Shown: piece after piece, positions 20,096-31,794 of the stretch | Layout: each line of letters begins with the position of its first letter | How positions within the stretch are numbered: position 1 is the first letter of the stretch | Source of the DNA: Acanthosepion esculentum | Lineage: Eukaryota > Mollusca > Cephalopoda > Sepiida > Sepiidae | Direction of reading: 5' to 3' | DNA: 64,000 bases | NCBI GenBank assembly: GCA_964036315.1 | Contig: OZ038517.1 | Span: 14,489,013 to 14,553,012, forward strand | The notes under the pieces: model-generated | Databases searched by the model: none | What the model was told of the DNA's origin: nothing | The model's input: only the letters and a program-made list of their open reading frames with translations | Program-made: the position numbers and the translations under genes

Positions 20096-20438
20096 CCCTG
20101 ACATAAAAACAAACTCAATAAAAGATTATTTCAAAGCAATCTGGAAATTTCAGCGAAACTCAGATTCTCATATCAGACAGTGTTCCTGATCGTGCCGGGC
20201 GCCAATTAACAAAAGAAACAATTTTTAAAAGAAGAACAAAACAAAATAAGCACCAAAGCATTCTTGTAAAATAGCAACAACGCAATAGCAAGCGAACAAA
20301 CAATGACAAAAAAACACAAAAAAAAATAACACAGAGAAACTCAAATATCAGTGGTCAGAAAAGACAAGAAACTGTTAAGTGGTCAGTAATTAAGAGCAGA
20401 CCTCAAAATCCATGTCCCTTGTACTGCCAGATACCCAC

Positions 20439-20537
20439 CTGACCACTGGATGGTTCCTCATCAGACACATTAGCCCTACGACAGAGGGAGAGACTCTTGG
20501 TTGAGATGGATATTTTGCTACTGTTCAGAAGACTGTC
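20439..20537 (-). CDS. Exon 6 of the kinesin-6/KIF20B-like tail gene
   Basis: Minus-strand acceptor ttctgcttacag|GACAGTC and donor GGTCAG|GTGGGTAT. 99 nt, phase 0 at both ends, 33 codons: DSLLNSSKISISTKSLSLCR then RANVSDEEPSSGQ. Serine-rich with an acidic SDEE patch; no domain. It has no Met and is invisible to ATG-based ORF calls. It is accepted because both splice sites are good and its phase fits the exons on either side. Confidence 0.7.
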
Positions 20538-21295
20538 CTGTAAGCAGAAAAGCAGTTTAACATCAGGCCAGGGCCAGTCGGTGTGTCCTCAGATCGCAGG
20601 GCTGATGGATTTATGCAAAGGGACAGAGAGTTAAAGTGTGTTAGTACCCAACTGTACTTGTAAAATTGTTTAGTCTCTCGCAAAATGCACAGACACAAAC
20701 TGCCAACCAGAAAAAGAAAAGAACGCAATTATGTAACAAGCATTATTTACAAATATTCCATATCAACATTAATTATATAAAAAAAACATTTCAACTGTCA
20801 AACATTGAGTTTCGGTTTCTAAACATCAAGATATGAAAAACGGAAATTTATAAAGGGTAGTATAGTTCTGTGATCCACGTCAATACATACCAGAGGTCTG
20901 AATAAAATTTAATGTCAGAGACTATGATCTAAGAGGAGTTGACCTGTGGTGGCCCATATATAGACTGGGTTCATCCTTAAACATACCAAAGTAAGCTTTG
21001 TACTCAGTGTCAAATCAGTACATCAAAAGAGCTAGGTGCCTCAGAGTATTGACCCAGAAGATAATCTCATAGCCAAAAAGTGAAGAATTGGGCATCAAAG
21101 GATATTGGTGTGCACACCAACAAAAACAGGGATACACATATACAAGTAAACTGGATGATAGGAAGTTATATAAATATCCACTCCGCGGTGAGGAGAAAGT
21201 CTTTTACATTTTTGCAAGAAGATTGAATTTCACTCTGAATTCTTTATAGAAGTGCTTCGAAGCAAAGTGTGTAGAGAGTGATTGTCTCATCATAC
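20538..21295. other. Intron sequence, nothing recognised
   Basis: No exon, known repeat or tandem structure identified. The minus ORF 20525-20728 reads through the acceptor of the neighbouring exon and is not independent. Confidence 0.5.
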
Positions 21296-21299
21296 AATA

Positions 21300-21590
21300 G
21301 AGGTTCCATCAGTGATCATGGCTTGTGCAGCAGTTTTTGGCTATGTACAACATTCCCCAGTTGCAACAATCACCACATTCCACAGATCCTGCTCCTTGCG
21401 GACTTTTCCTCTTCAAAAATCAAATTCCACTTAAAAGGAACAAGATTTCAAGGCATCGAAGAAATCCAAGATAATTCGACGAGGCAGCTGCTCGATATCC
21501 CAAGAAACAAAGATCCAGAATATTTCCATCAATGGAAATGAGGCTAGATAAAGTGTGTGGTTTCAGAAGAACCACTTTTAACCACTCGGC
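21300..21590 (+). mobile_element. Mariner-type transposase C-terminal relic
   Basis: The plus strand reads ADFSSSKIKFHLKGTRFQGI, EEIQDNSTRQLLDIPRN and FHQWKMRLDK.CGF..TTF. This is the segment after the third catalytic Asp in mariner transposases, where L-KGTRF...EI, FQ-WK-R-KC are conserved. The frame breaks several times; no ends were found. Confidence 0.7.
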
Positions 21591-21609
21591 CATGTGTCAA
21601 GTTACAATT

Positions 21610-21614
21610 ATTTA

Positions 21615-21680
<66 letters not shown>

Positions 21681-21842
21681 ATTAATTGATTTAAAATGTT
21701 TTTTTCTCACTACACAGTGATAACCATGTTTCAAAAATGGGAGCTAAAGCCTTCGAATTTAATTTTGTTATTAAATTAAAGACATTAGTTCCATTTCCTC
21801 GTCAAGCGAATTTTGGAGTAACTTATTTTTTTTTCATTTACG

Positions 21843-21910
<68 letters not shown>

Positions 21911-21934
21911 ACACACATATATATATATATATGA
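21610..21934. repeat. Two long (TA)n tracts
   Basis: (TA)n at about 21617-21675 and 21847-21907, the second followed by CACACACA and more TA. The plus and minus ORFs over them are microsatellite artefacts. Confidence 0.9.
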
Positions 21935-22320
21935 GACAGTCTGGCAAGAAAATGTATACACACTTCAGGAAAGGAAAAACTTTATGAAAATGATGTATTT
22001 TTCTTTCAACAAGATGGTGCAACCCCACACTACCAGGAAGACATGCAACCTTATCTGAATGAGAATTTGTAAGGACACTAACTAGAGCAAAAAGGTGCAG
22101 TCGAGTTCCCCTCCACCACATCCTCCTGATTAACACCTGCTAACTTTTACCAATGGGAGAATCTAAATAACGTTGTGTATCACAGAAAACTGACTACATC
22201 GACAGCCCGTAGACAAGAAATTGAAATTGAAACTGCACATGCTGCAATCCCATTGGACATTTCGGCCAACGATGGCGGAATAAATTTTGTATTATAATAT
22301 CTATACAATTTTTCTTTTTC
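21935..22320 (+). mobile_element. DDE transposon: left TIR and transposase relic
   Basis: Starts acagtctggcaagaaaatg, inverse of the terminus at 23465-23498. The plus strand then reads FFQQDGATPHYQEDMQPYL (second catalytic Asp and HY context), VEFP.TT....LTPANFYQW (third Asp changed) and a tail TARRQEIEIETAHAAIPLD. The tail is duplicated at 23230. Frames are interrupted by stops, so it is dead. Confidence 0.7.
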
Positions 22321-22959
22321 TGATTTCTTGGGTAGTTGCTTGGAGTTGAGGCCTCTGTTTTGGAACCAGCATCTTGGACTGTGACGATAAATATTCGCAC
22401 TTACCGGAATCAAAGCGCCCAAGATGTTTTGCTTGTCGGGCTGCTGTTTTGTAAAAGGAAAGTACATTCTCCGACATTTGTTATTTTATGCTGCTTGGCA
22501 CGATTTGTCTAGTGGCGGTCTGCATGCTGATTGGACAAGCTGGGGACTCTGATTGAGAGCGAGGTCAACGGCAATGATTGGTGCGTTGGCCGTATTTTTG
22601 GTCAATAAAAACGGTCTGGGACATTGGCTGGCAGTGCAGTCGGGATCATGTTGACGTGCACTATTATAGAGTTTCGTATTAAGTTACGACTCTGTTTATT
22701 TTTGTCTGGAAGCTGGACGCTAGCTTCAACCTACCGATAGAGTGAGCTGTATATTTACCAGTGTCTACCGAAACGTGGGACGAACACACGTTTTAGCTAG
22801 CGAGAAGTGAAAATTGGACGTGTGACCCCAGTTTTGTCGTTTCTACTACAACTACATGAACTTTTTCTCTTGCTGACTATCAGACTTCATCTCTTCTTGC
22901 AGGTGATGGTTAGTCCAAACATGGCAACACACAATCTACTTTTGTGCACTGTGTCACTT
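22321..22959. other. GC-richer insert, promoter/LTR-like
   Basis: 22490-22820 has higher GC than the surroundings and three attgg boxes (22530, 22578, 22624), then aataaaaacgg and later gcactattatagagtttcg. This resembles an LTR or promoter, but no matching second LTR, poly-A signal pair or exon was found. The minus ORF 22180-22467 has no recognisable product. Confidence 0.3.
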
Positions 22960-23245
22960 CAAGAGGTAAGTGATCATGGCTCTTCACAATTTTCTGTCCT
23001 TTGAAGCTCTTTAAAAATTTTCCCCTTCTGTTGTCTCTCCTAAATCTTGTTCTCACAAGCATTTACACAGGCTCATTCTTCTTCTCTTATGTGCCGTGTC
23101 CTTTCAGGATGTTGGCAATCATAGCTCTCCACACTTTCCTGTCCTTTGAAGCTCTCAATAAATTTTGTCTTTTCCTTATCTCTCCTAAACATGGTCTTGC
23201 AAACCATTTACACAGGCTCATTCTTCTTCTGACTACATTGGCGGC
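22960..23245 (-). mobile_element. LINE C-terminus relic, two partial copies
   Basis: On the minus strand: RRRMSLCKWFARPCLGEIRK, RQNLLRASKDRKVWRAMIAN and ILKGHGT, the same LINE end as 4965-5292. A shorter second piece (gatcatggctcttcacaatt) lies at 22975. It sits between the two transposase-tail copies, i.e. nested in the DNA transposon. Confidence 0.75.
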
Positions 23246-23493
23246 CCTTAGATAAGAAATTGAAAATGCATGTGCTGTAACTCCACTAGACATTTTGGCC
23301 AATGACGCCCGAGCAGTTGTTCACCAGACTAATAAACATCTGGTAGCTAAAAGCCACCATTTTGAGCATCTTTTGTGATTGTAGAGTCCAAAGGTAACTT
23401 GTATGAATCTCGGGACGCCTGAATAAATTTAGTATTACAATATTTATACAAGTTTTTCCTTTCCTAAAATGTGTATACATTTTTGTGTCAGAC

Positions 23494-23498
<5 letters not shown>
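23230..23498 (+). mobile_element. DDE transposon: transposase C-terminus and right TIR
   Basis: EIENACAVTPLDILANDARA, then VVHQTNKHLVAKSHHFEHLL and a stop: a transposase C-terminus ending in the typical HFEHLL. It ends with ttcctaaaatgtgtatacat then ttttgtgtcagac, the inverse of the left terminus at 21935. Together the two pieces make an element of about 1.56 kb carrying a nested LINE and a duplicated tail. Confidence 0.75.
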
Positions 23499-23544
<46 letters not shown>

Positions 23545-23547
<3 letters not shown>

Positions 23548-23990
23548 GCTGGCTACTCAAGTTTGATGATGCCAGTCTACTAGCTGATCCCTATTACAGA
23601 GGCTTGCTCAGGTACATTTTCTGTTTGTTCAACACCCACAGAGCCCACCCGTGGTTTATACTGCAACTGTACTGAGCAGACCTTAGTTACAGTTTCTGGG
23701 AGAGAGCATGTTATCTAGTGTGATGGAGTCTCAACACGGCTAGCATGTTCAAACCATCGGTCACGATGACCTGTGATCTTGTGCTAGCACAGCATCGATG
23801 CAACCCAACCCACCAGATGATTCCCGCCTGCTCAATTTCACTCACAAGGCTTGCATCAACCTACGGTACGGTTTTCAGTCACTTTCATAAGGTGCCGCAT
23901 GCTGAGATCACCTCCACCCAACTGATATTAAGAAGTCACCTTTCTGACAAATCGACCATGGTGAGATTTGAACCCAGGTCTCCGACTTTT
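23545..23990 (-). mobile_element. SINE copy (gggagagag family)
   Basis: ctagctgatccctattacag, ttgttcaacacccacagagc, cagtttctgggagagagc. Near 23960 on the minus strand there is a tRNA-like B box (gacctgggttcaaatctc). Relatives are at 62690-62940, 63310-63490 and weakly 7500-7615. Confidence 0.6.
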
Positions 23991-24394
23991 TCAAGGCAAA
24001 AATGAAATCGAAATATCTCTGTTGTTGAAGACGAAACGCGACGGCAAGATCTCAGATTTTTCAAATTGTCATTTTATACATATATATATATATATATATA
24101 TATCAAGTGCACAATAAGCTCATTTGTAGTATTAGAACCCTTAGCCTTTCTTAACCTTTACCACGCTGCAGGCAACAATTGTTGCCATAGAATTCCCTCC
24201 CTTTGCTGCTTTGAGACGGTTGCTATAAATAAACACTTGTCAACTGTTATTTCCAGTATTTTAAGCTAGAAATTGCTTACTACTTGCTTTAGAAGAAAGT
24301 TAAACTTCTATTTTCCAACGCCATTTTGTATTCATCTAGGCTCTACACAAGGTGTAACCCCGATTAAACGCACATTAATTTTTTTGCAATTTTT

Positions 24395-24560
24395 GTAAAC
24401 AAAGATGGCTGCATCAATATCCAACAAAATCTTTATTCAGCAGTTTTTCTTTGATTAGGACCCTAATGATGATTTTGAAGACTTTAATCAAGTAGATACT
24501 GATTGTGACGCGGAGGAAAGCGATGATGACCAACTGCAGCTACAATCATCTATGCCTGAC
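24395..24560 (+). other. Short acidic ORF relic, possibly a transposase start
   Basis: ATG at about 24404 opens MAASISNKIFIQQFFFD, a stop, then PNDDFEDFNQVDTDCDAEES followed by DDDQLQLQ. An acidic N-terminus of this sort is seen in piggyBac-like transposases, but no catalytic region follows, so identity is uncertain. Confidence 0.25.
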
Positions 24561-25520
24561 TAATTTTATGGAATCCCATTGATATATCTGAAAGCCTTTC
24601 TGAAGGTGAATTATTTTGTCCATTTGTAAAGAACGAAATAATAACTTTATTCGACAACGAGACAAATAAATATGAGTCAGGTGAAAGAAAGACCAAACAG
24701 ATGCTGGTGTCTTCTCAAGGAAGCACAACACTTTTTTGATGAAATGAAAGCCTTCTTATCACTTTTGCTTCTTATTGCACCCCCAGGACTCCACAAGGAG
24801 TAATAAAAGTTAAAGTACTTTGAATTATTTATGTATTTTTTAATGTATTTGTTTTTTAATTCGCATTTTTTTATTTCGTGTTTCAATTTTTTGTTTTCAA
24901 CATCAAAACATGCATGCAAACCGTAACACATTAAATACTGCATTACATAAAAATATTACTGATTCATTCTTTTATTAGTGCACAAAAATTAAAATCTATA
25001 TGCACAATACAAAGAAAGTTATAATAGTTTTAAAACAGTAGCTGTTCATGTTTTTTGCACCCTCAAAAAAAAAAAAAAAAAATGCAGTGGCAGGGGGAAC
25101 AATACTAGAAAGATATTAACGTGGTAATAGTTAAGGTATCCAACTAGGAGAAGGAAAACTCTGATGTAACACCTGCAGGTTGACTGCATCTAATGATCTT
25201 CTCTTTGTGGGGTACTTGCTCGGAAAGTGGGACTGAAACAGTGCAACGTCTTTCTCTATTTCAAAAAATTCATGCACAGGCACCTGATATCCTAAATCCC
25301 AACTGAATCTTGGAATATCTTGCGATGGTAATAGTTGACGATGAGGTGGCAGCCATCAGATACACGCATATTTGCGAGCAGAAAACAATATGTAAATAAG
25401 AAGCAATAAGATTTCGATGTCAAGAAAGAAGTGATTTTCACCACAAGTCAAACACCATAAAGAGAAAATGAATCAATCAATAGGCTTCCTAGCAGGAACT
25501 GCCTACGTATTTCTGAAGTT
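24561..25520. other. Intron sequence, nothing recognised
   Basis: AT-rich; an A17 run at about 25065-25081. No exon or family identified. Confidence 0.5.
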
Positions 25521-25522
25521 AC

Positions 25523-25687
25523 CTGTAATTCAAGAGGTTTCCGTTTTCTGTTTCTCTTCAGGGCTTTGGCAGCAACAGGTGGAGTGACATCAATTTCAAT
25601 GTAGCCTTCTTTGGGAAGAGAGGAGTTTGAAGTTTCCTTTCCTGTTGGCTGAGGAGAGGCACGGTCACTTTCAGGAGAGAGACATAC
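25523..25687 (-). CDS. Exon 5 of the kinesin-6/KIF20B-like tail gene
   Basis: Minus-strand acceptor aaaaacttttccag|GTATGTC and donor AATTACAG|GTAACTTC. 165 nt, phase 0 at both ends, 55 codons. Contains LSPE and ASPQ sites, then EGYIEIDVTPPVAAKALKRN and RKRKPLELQ. The EI..TP...KA.K..RKRK..E arrangement is the best single resemblance to the KIF20B tail, where a comparable TP/KARKRKS element precedes the C-terminal basic region. KRNRKRK is also a likely nuclear localisation cluster. The minus ORF continues past the donor into intron; its extra residues should be ignored. Confidence 0.8.
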
Positions 25688-25954
25688 CTGGAAAAGTTTT
25701 TTAAAAAAACCAAAAAAAAAAAAACTCATTAGACCCTAAAGATTCATCATAACACGAGAGATATAAAAAAAACACAACAAAAAACAAAAAAAACATGCAG
25801 ATTCCACGTCGACAATATTATCAGTTTGAAAAGTCACTTACATTAAAAGAGCTTCCCAGAAGATTGCTAAAAATGTCTAAGTTTTCTTTCCATGGGATGA
25901 CTTAGATGTTTTATAGTTTCATATACAGCCAAATAAGTTGATTTACTTTTCTTT

Positions 25955-26290
25955 TTTTTTTTTTAAGCTTATCACCCCAAGCAAGGCTGGAGGCCACTAG
26001 CACGCAAGGGGTTACAGAAGGTTTGGAGGAAGAGCAGATAGGAGTGGTAAAGGAGAGGATGTGGAGAAAGATAGCGGATCGATCAAGGCAGGGGGGTTAC
26101 AGAAGATTTGGAGCGAGAGCAGATAGGAATGAAAGGTGAAAGGATGTGGAGAAGGGAAGTGGATAGATCAAGGCAACTGGAGATGTCGATTAACGTTACA
26201 CTTAAATAGTTGGAGATTATATTTGTCAGGGAAACAGAAATAAGGAAGGGAGTTCCACAAGTGACTGAGAAGAATTGTTCATAATTTGAA
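25955..26290 (-). mobile_element. LINE 3' end (same family as the 125-bp satellite), copy A
   Basis: Minus tail ccccttgcgtgctagtggcc, cttgcttggggtgataagct and T/A run at 25955. A segment of about 100 bp (ggttacagaagntttggag ... gatcaaggca) occurs twice at 26000-26100 and 26097-26180. The coding end reads LWNSL..SVSLTNIISNYL in a shifted frame. Close sister of 51480-51900. Confidence 0.75.
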
Positions 26291-26299
26291 AAAGTCAAT

Positions 26300-26345
26300 C
26301 AGTAATGTTTGGTTTGTTTTGTCTTGTTTTACGGCATATCTAGGT
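26300..26345 (-). mobile_element. Tail-only relic of the GGTAAT SINE-like family
   Basis: ttgttttacggcatatctag matches the conserved edge of the family (16715, 40760, 56805) and then breaks off. Confidence 0.45.
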
Positions 26346-26434
26346 CAATTTTTATTGTATTTACATAAAACTGGAATTTTATTTTGGGTTGACAATATTG
26401 AAGATGCGATATACAAATCTGTGTATATATATTT

Positions 26435-26960
26435 TTTTTTAAGCGTTTCACCCCAAGCAAGATGGGAAGCCACTAGCCCCCAAGGGGTTACAGAGAGTTG
26501 GGGCGAGAGCAAATCGGAGTGATAGAGGAAAGGATGAAGATAAGGATAAGGGCATCTGGAGACGTCGATTGACATTACATTTGAATAGCTGGAGATTATA
26601 GCTATCAGGGAAACAGGAAAAGGGGAGGGAGTTCCACAGGTGAGAGGTGCAAGATATGAAGCTATTGGAGTAGAAGAGACGGCTACATTTAACAGTTTTG
26701 ACAGTGAAAGGGTGAGAGCGATATGCTAGCCTAGTAGAACGCTTAAATTCATGAAGTCTGAGAACCAGTGAAAGCAGCTCATCAGAGCAGTTACCATGAA
26801 AGTATTTGTAAAAAAGACAGAGAAATGCGACGACATGTCTGTGAGAGAGCAACTGCAGACGAGATGCCAGATCAGGGCCAATTACATTGCATATCCGTCT
26901 CTGGATTTTATCAAGAACCTTGAGACAAACAGAAGGGGCTCCAGACCATATATGGCAGCA

Positions 26961-27003
<43 letters not shown>

Positions 27004-27015
27004 AAATACATGTCA
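26435..27015 (-). mobile_element. Jockey/CR1-like LINE RT C-terminus and 3' tail
   Basis: The minus ORF 26448-27011 reads IWSGAPSVCLKVLDKIQRRI, CNVIGPDLASRLQLLSHRH, STRLAYRSHPFTVKT, FISCTSHLWNSLPFSCFP and NLQLFKCNVNRRLQ. This is the thumb/C-terminal part of a LINE reverse transcriptase without the catalytic palm. The 3' tail follows to an A-run at 26432. Its LWNSLP...FKCNVNR stretch is the source type of the satellite at 1-3050. A (TA)n tract truncates it at 26967-27001. Confidence 0.85.
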
Positions 27016-27134
27016 ACATTTTTCCTTATGTCAACAAAAAATATATATCAAATATATATAAATAATATCCGTTGATAATTGGTAGGGATAATTCCAGGGA
27101 GGATATGAATCTAAAGAGAGCTCAATGTAGCAAA

Positions 27135-27658
27135 CAGAGCAATATATAATAATCATAATCACAGACAATCTTTAAAAATCACATTGTTATAATTTATTTC
27201 ATGAATACAAAAATACGTTCATTTCTTCAGACTGAATTTTTTTTAATAAATGGAGTCAATTTGTCCAAACAAAAGGAAGAGGGAGAGGTTTTTTTTAAAA
27301 ATTTTGGGTGGGGGAGGAGAAAGATGAAAGAGAGAGAAGGAGGAGAGCATGAGAGAGGGAAGGAAAGAAGAAAGAATTAGACATGAGTCGATAGGGTGAC
27401 CTAGAAATTATTTTTTTCTTTACAGGCTAAACAAGTTAAAATACAGGGATCAGGCTTAAAATAGATACATTTAAATGTTTCATCACATTAAAATCATCAC
27501 AATTTCAAATTAATAATAATAATAATAATAATATTATTTGACATCAATAAAATAAAGTTAAAATAAATTAAGATTAAAATGTAAAAATATATAAAAAATA
27601 TTAATTAAATAATTAAATTAAGGGATAATGAAGAACAAAGTTAAAGAACTAAAAATAA

Positions 27659-27703
<45 letters not shown>

Positions 27704-28015
27704 TATATGAAGATGAAACAATATTAATAATAAACTTAATAAGGATAATATCAAAAATTAATATAAACTAATAATATGAGATTATAACTGATGTAGATAA
27801 GAAAGTCACATAAATGATCATATACAAAAATGTGAATACATTTACTTATATATGTTAGTACTCATTTTCTTCCTCTCCCTTTTACTTTTGTCTGGACAAA
27901 TTGACTCCATTTATTAAAAAAAATTCAGTCTGAAAAGATGAATATATTTTTGTATTCATGAAATAAATTATAACTGAATGGATTTTTAAGGATTGTCTGT
28001 AACTATGATTATCTA
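27135..28015. repeat. Inverted repeat, arms about 140 bp, loop about 580 bp
   Basis: 27140-27295 (cacagacaatctttaaaaat, ttcatgaatacaaaaata, ggagtcaatttgtcc) is repeated inverted at 27878-28012. The loop has a purine-rich tract (27290-27380), an (AAT)n run and (TA)n at 27658-27698. Foldback or MITE-like, no coding. Confidence 0.8.
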
Positions 28016-28016
28016 T

Positions 28017-28130
28017 CTAAGTCTGTTCATCTATCTATCTCAGTCTGTTCATCTATCTATCTCAGTCTGTTCATCTATCTATCTCAGTCTGTTCATCTAT
28101 CTATCTCAGTCTGTTCATCTATCTATCTAT
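28017..28130 (+). repeat. 22-bp minisatellite, 5 units
   Basis: gtctgttcatctatctatct plus ca repeats at 28021, 28043, 28065, 28087 and 28109, abutting the right arm of the inverted repeat. Confidence 0.95.
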
Positions 28131-28139
28131 ATATATAAT

Positions 28140-28235
28140 AATAAAAAGGTTTAAGCACTAATATTCCATGGTTATAACTTATTACATTGGAATCGTAATC
28201 ACGATCCAATTCATCAGACCTACAAATTCAAAAAG
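28140..28235. repeat. Fragment of the 11-12.5 kb palindrome family
   Basis: aagcactaatattccatggt, tacattggaatcgtaatc and cgatccaattcatcag match 12236-12305 and the inverse of 11340-11405. Confidence 0.75.
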
Positions 28236-29165
28236 AAATCAGAGAAAATAACTCCGGGAATAAAAAAAATAAAATTTAGTGAGAGTGTATGTATGAGAGT
28301 GGGGGACAAATGCGAGAGGTAAATGAAAGCTCTAGAGAGGGGTAACAGATTTAATAAAAGAGAAGTTTCAAAGAGAGGAGTTAAATGACGGTTTAAAAGA
28401 GTGAGATACAGATAAATAGGAATTATTTTCCAATGCATAATTCAGTACTGAATCGCTGACCTAAATTAAAATTAAAATATAAATTCTGCAAAGTAACATT
28501 CATGTGAACTAAAGTGATCGACATTATCCAGTCTGTGGCAAAACTTGTCGCAGTTTGGCTGGTTTGAAAAGTCATCTATAGGGGCATACAACTTGAAATA
28601 AGGAAGGAAAGAGGAGAAAACGGGAAACTCAAGAGGTGGTCACACTCGAAACCGAGACAACAGCCGCCATATATAAAAATATATGTTAAAAATCTCTATA
28701 CATTGAACAGCGGGTCATGGAATAATAAAATTAAACTCTGACATTATTGAACATAATGCATAAATGTCGGACTTTGTTCTATTTCAGGCGATTGACCAGA
28801 AATCAAATTGCATTTGCTATTTAGTTTATAGTCAATCGTCTGTCATCCATCACCATGTGAACAGGATCAATATTTTCCTTCGTGATGGCAGTTGCAGGAC
28901 GTCTAGACCTTGGGTCATCCTCAAGACTCTGCCTTCCCCTTCTAAATTCAGCTGCCTACTTTCATCCCCTAATATAGCAACCGTCTCAGTATGGATGTCC
29001 TAGGGGGCTAAACCCTTTTTCTGCAGGTACTTGATAATAGCACGATGCTAAATTGATTCCATTTTCAAGAGAAGTCGCTACTAGTTACTTTTGAAGTTTT
29101 CTTTGAACAGTCAGGTGTCAGTTTACCTGGAAATAAACAATGCAGTCATTAAGAAGAAGAGTTGA
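28236..29165. other. Intron sequence, little recognised
   Basis: 28755-28775 carries gtcggactttgttc, like the end of the foldback family (10420). The minus ORF 28220-28438 and plus ORF 28764-29003 match nothing known to me and lack splice context. Confidence 0.4.
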
Positions 29166-30420
29166 AATGAATGCATGCAAGATTTCACAGTTCTAGCATC
29201 ACTCCTTCATAGTCAGCCCATGAACTTTATAGTTTTCATTAGATCCATTTATTACAGCTTATCAACCCTTTTCTGGTTATTTAAAGCCAGAAAATATTTT
29301 TGGATTGTTAGAATTTTTTTCTTTTTATAAGATAATGGTTTACTGATACAAGTCTTACTAATTAACCCATAGCTGGGGGGAGAAGAGGTGGATTCATGCC
29401 TCCTCAGAATTTGATAAACATGAAATAATAAATGTGGATATAAAGTGGGGGATCAGTTCTACATGACAATCAATATATAAACTGACCCCTGACTTTGTGA
29501 TCCATGATAATTTCTATAGATTTATATTCCAGAGAATGTAAATAAATCTAAAAGACATGCCCGTGTGGCTAACCAGTATTTTTAAAAAAATTAAATCAAG
29601 CCAACTTCGTAAACCTTGGTTCCTAAATACTGTAAACTGTAGGGAGACAGTAGATAAGGGGGATGTATTAAAACGTCACTGACTTCATCCTTTTGACGCC
29701 TGTCAGGAGTGAGTTAAGGCAGGCAAACATAGTAACAAATTAAAATGGCAGTTGACAAATCTTATTGTTAGAAAAAAAAAATTTCCATTTTAAAATCGCA
29801 TTTTCCATTTCAAGTAGGCCGGTCTGCTTTTCTGTTTTCACGATAGATAAAACCCTCTCGATATAGCTTGCTAGTTATCCAGCCCCGAATCTGCTGAACT
29901 ACGACACACGGGACTTAGTTCAAAGGGAAGTCAATCAATGGCCTGGCCAATTTTCAGATTAAGCCCCAGAGCCATGAGTGGAAGCTTACTTAATTAACAA
30001 CCTTTTTACTCATCTTCACAGTTCTCACATCACCTCTTCGTAGTCAGGCTATAAAATTCTTGGTTTTCATTAGATTCGTTTATTACAGCTTATCAGCCCT
30101 TTTCTGGTTATTTAAAGCCAGAAAATATTTTTAGATTGTTAGATTTTTTTTATAAGATAATGCGTTACTGATACAAGTCTTACTAATTAACCCATAGCTT
30201 GGGGGAGAAGAGGTGGATTCATGCCTAATCAGAATTTATTAAAAAAAAAAATATAAATGTGAATATATAGTGGGGGGTCAGTTCTACATGACAATCAATA
30301 CATAAACTGACCCCTGATTTTGTGCTCCATGATAATTTCTATAGATTTATATTCCAGAGAATGTAAATAAATCTAAAAGACATGCCCGTGTGGCTAACCA
30401 GTATTTTTTTTTTTACTGAA
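29166..30420 (-). repeat. Two direct copies of an approx. 410-bp SINE-containing segment
   Basis: 29195-29595 and 30025-30405 share tattacagcttatca, cccttttctggttatttaaa, gccagaaaatattttt, aattaacccatagct and tgcccgtgtggctaaccagt. The core read on the minus strand (ccagctatgggttaattag) is the same SINE domain as at 8540 and 12895. Between the copies (29600-30010) nothing else was recognised. Confidence 0.75.
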
Positions 30421-31790
30421 TCAACCTTTTTACTCATCTTCCAATGTTCTTGCTTGTCTCAATTATTGCGCAAAACCAAAAGAAGTCTTTAGACAATTTT
30501 GAAAGTGAAGCTTTTATTAAATTCCTTTTTAAAAATGTAAGTTATTTAGAAAAGAAATGACAATTGTTGTTCTTTTTTTTATAGTGAAGCTGTAATAAAA
30601 AGGAAATCTTGTTTAAATAATAAAACAAATTTTAAAACGTAGCCTTTCCACAAGTGTCACTGCTATTTTGTAAATAATCAGGCTTAAATAATATTAACGT
30701 TAGGACGCTTGTTAGATGCCATTACAGAAGGTCACAGAATTGACTTCGACCATCTGGAGATAAAATTGAGAAACCAAAAGCTTTTCAATCAAAGAAGAGT
30801 AGCTAAACAACTGGTAATAGCAACTCCCCAAAAATGTCTGCAATAGGATAGATGCAGCACAACTCCACCCTGTGTGGACATCTTTGCTCCAAAGAAAAAT
30901 ATATGACAAAAAAAAAAAAAAAAAAAAGGCAATTTGTAAAGTAAAAACAAAATTCCTTTTTTTTTTATGCCTCAACTTGCTTTGTAAACATTATGAACTG
31001 CTTTTTTTCTTTCCTTGATTTGAATTCTTAAGATTTTCTAGTTTCTTTGCACTGTTTTTACTCAAATTAAGGAGTGACCAAGACTGCCAACTGCTAGTTA
31101 AAATATTTCCATACAATAAATCATTCGTTGGAACTACAAGTTTTTTTCTTTTAACTATCTTAAATAATATTGTTTAAAATTATTTATGTTATTATTAAGT
31201 CCTTTCTATAAGTTTTTTTTTGTAGATAATCATGCTTTTTAAAACCTAAAATTTAATAACACAATTTTTTTTTCAATTTACTTTTTAAATTTTGCGCATT
31301 TATTTTAAATTAAATTTTGCACATTGCGTGCGCAATAATCAAGTGAAGCTTCCATGCATGACTCCTTGAAGCAAACATACGTAAACAATGCCAGTAATGG
31401 CTGCCGAGTTGTAGCCACAAGAATAAGGCTGAACTTAATATTGTCAATAATTTCTAAACAGATTTCCACAAACTTTTACTGTTGTTTTCAAAATAAGCAT
31501 GCAAATTTACACCAAAATGGAAATTTCTGGAAATTTTCATTATAATTCGTTTCCAGGGCTTCATCTGCAAATTTACCAATTCTGTAACTATAAAAACACA
31601 ACGAGCACAATGTCCAGAATAGATAAAGATCATCTGATTCAGGCAATATTTCAGGCCTCGTATTGAATCAGACATTTTGATGCTAACGGTGGATTCATTA
31701 AGTGGATGCATCAAGAAGAGTCTCAAGACTTTTCTTTCTTCATCTATGTCTTTTACTAAATTGATGCAAATTTCCTCAAAGATAGATAGT
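30421..31790. other. AT-rich intron sequence, nothing recognised
   Basis: A19 run at 30909-30927 and T runs. Small ORFs at 30712-30975 and 31454-31726 have no recognisable product or splice context. Confidence 0.5.
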
Positions 31791-31794
31791 TTGT

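Noticed and set aside
28764..29003. Transposase fragment (RTSRPW-like words)
   Set aside because: No ordered set of transposase motifs could be traced on either strand.
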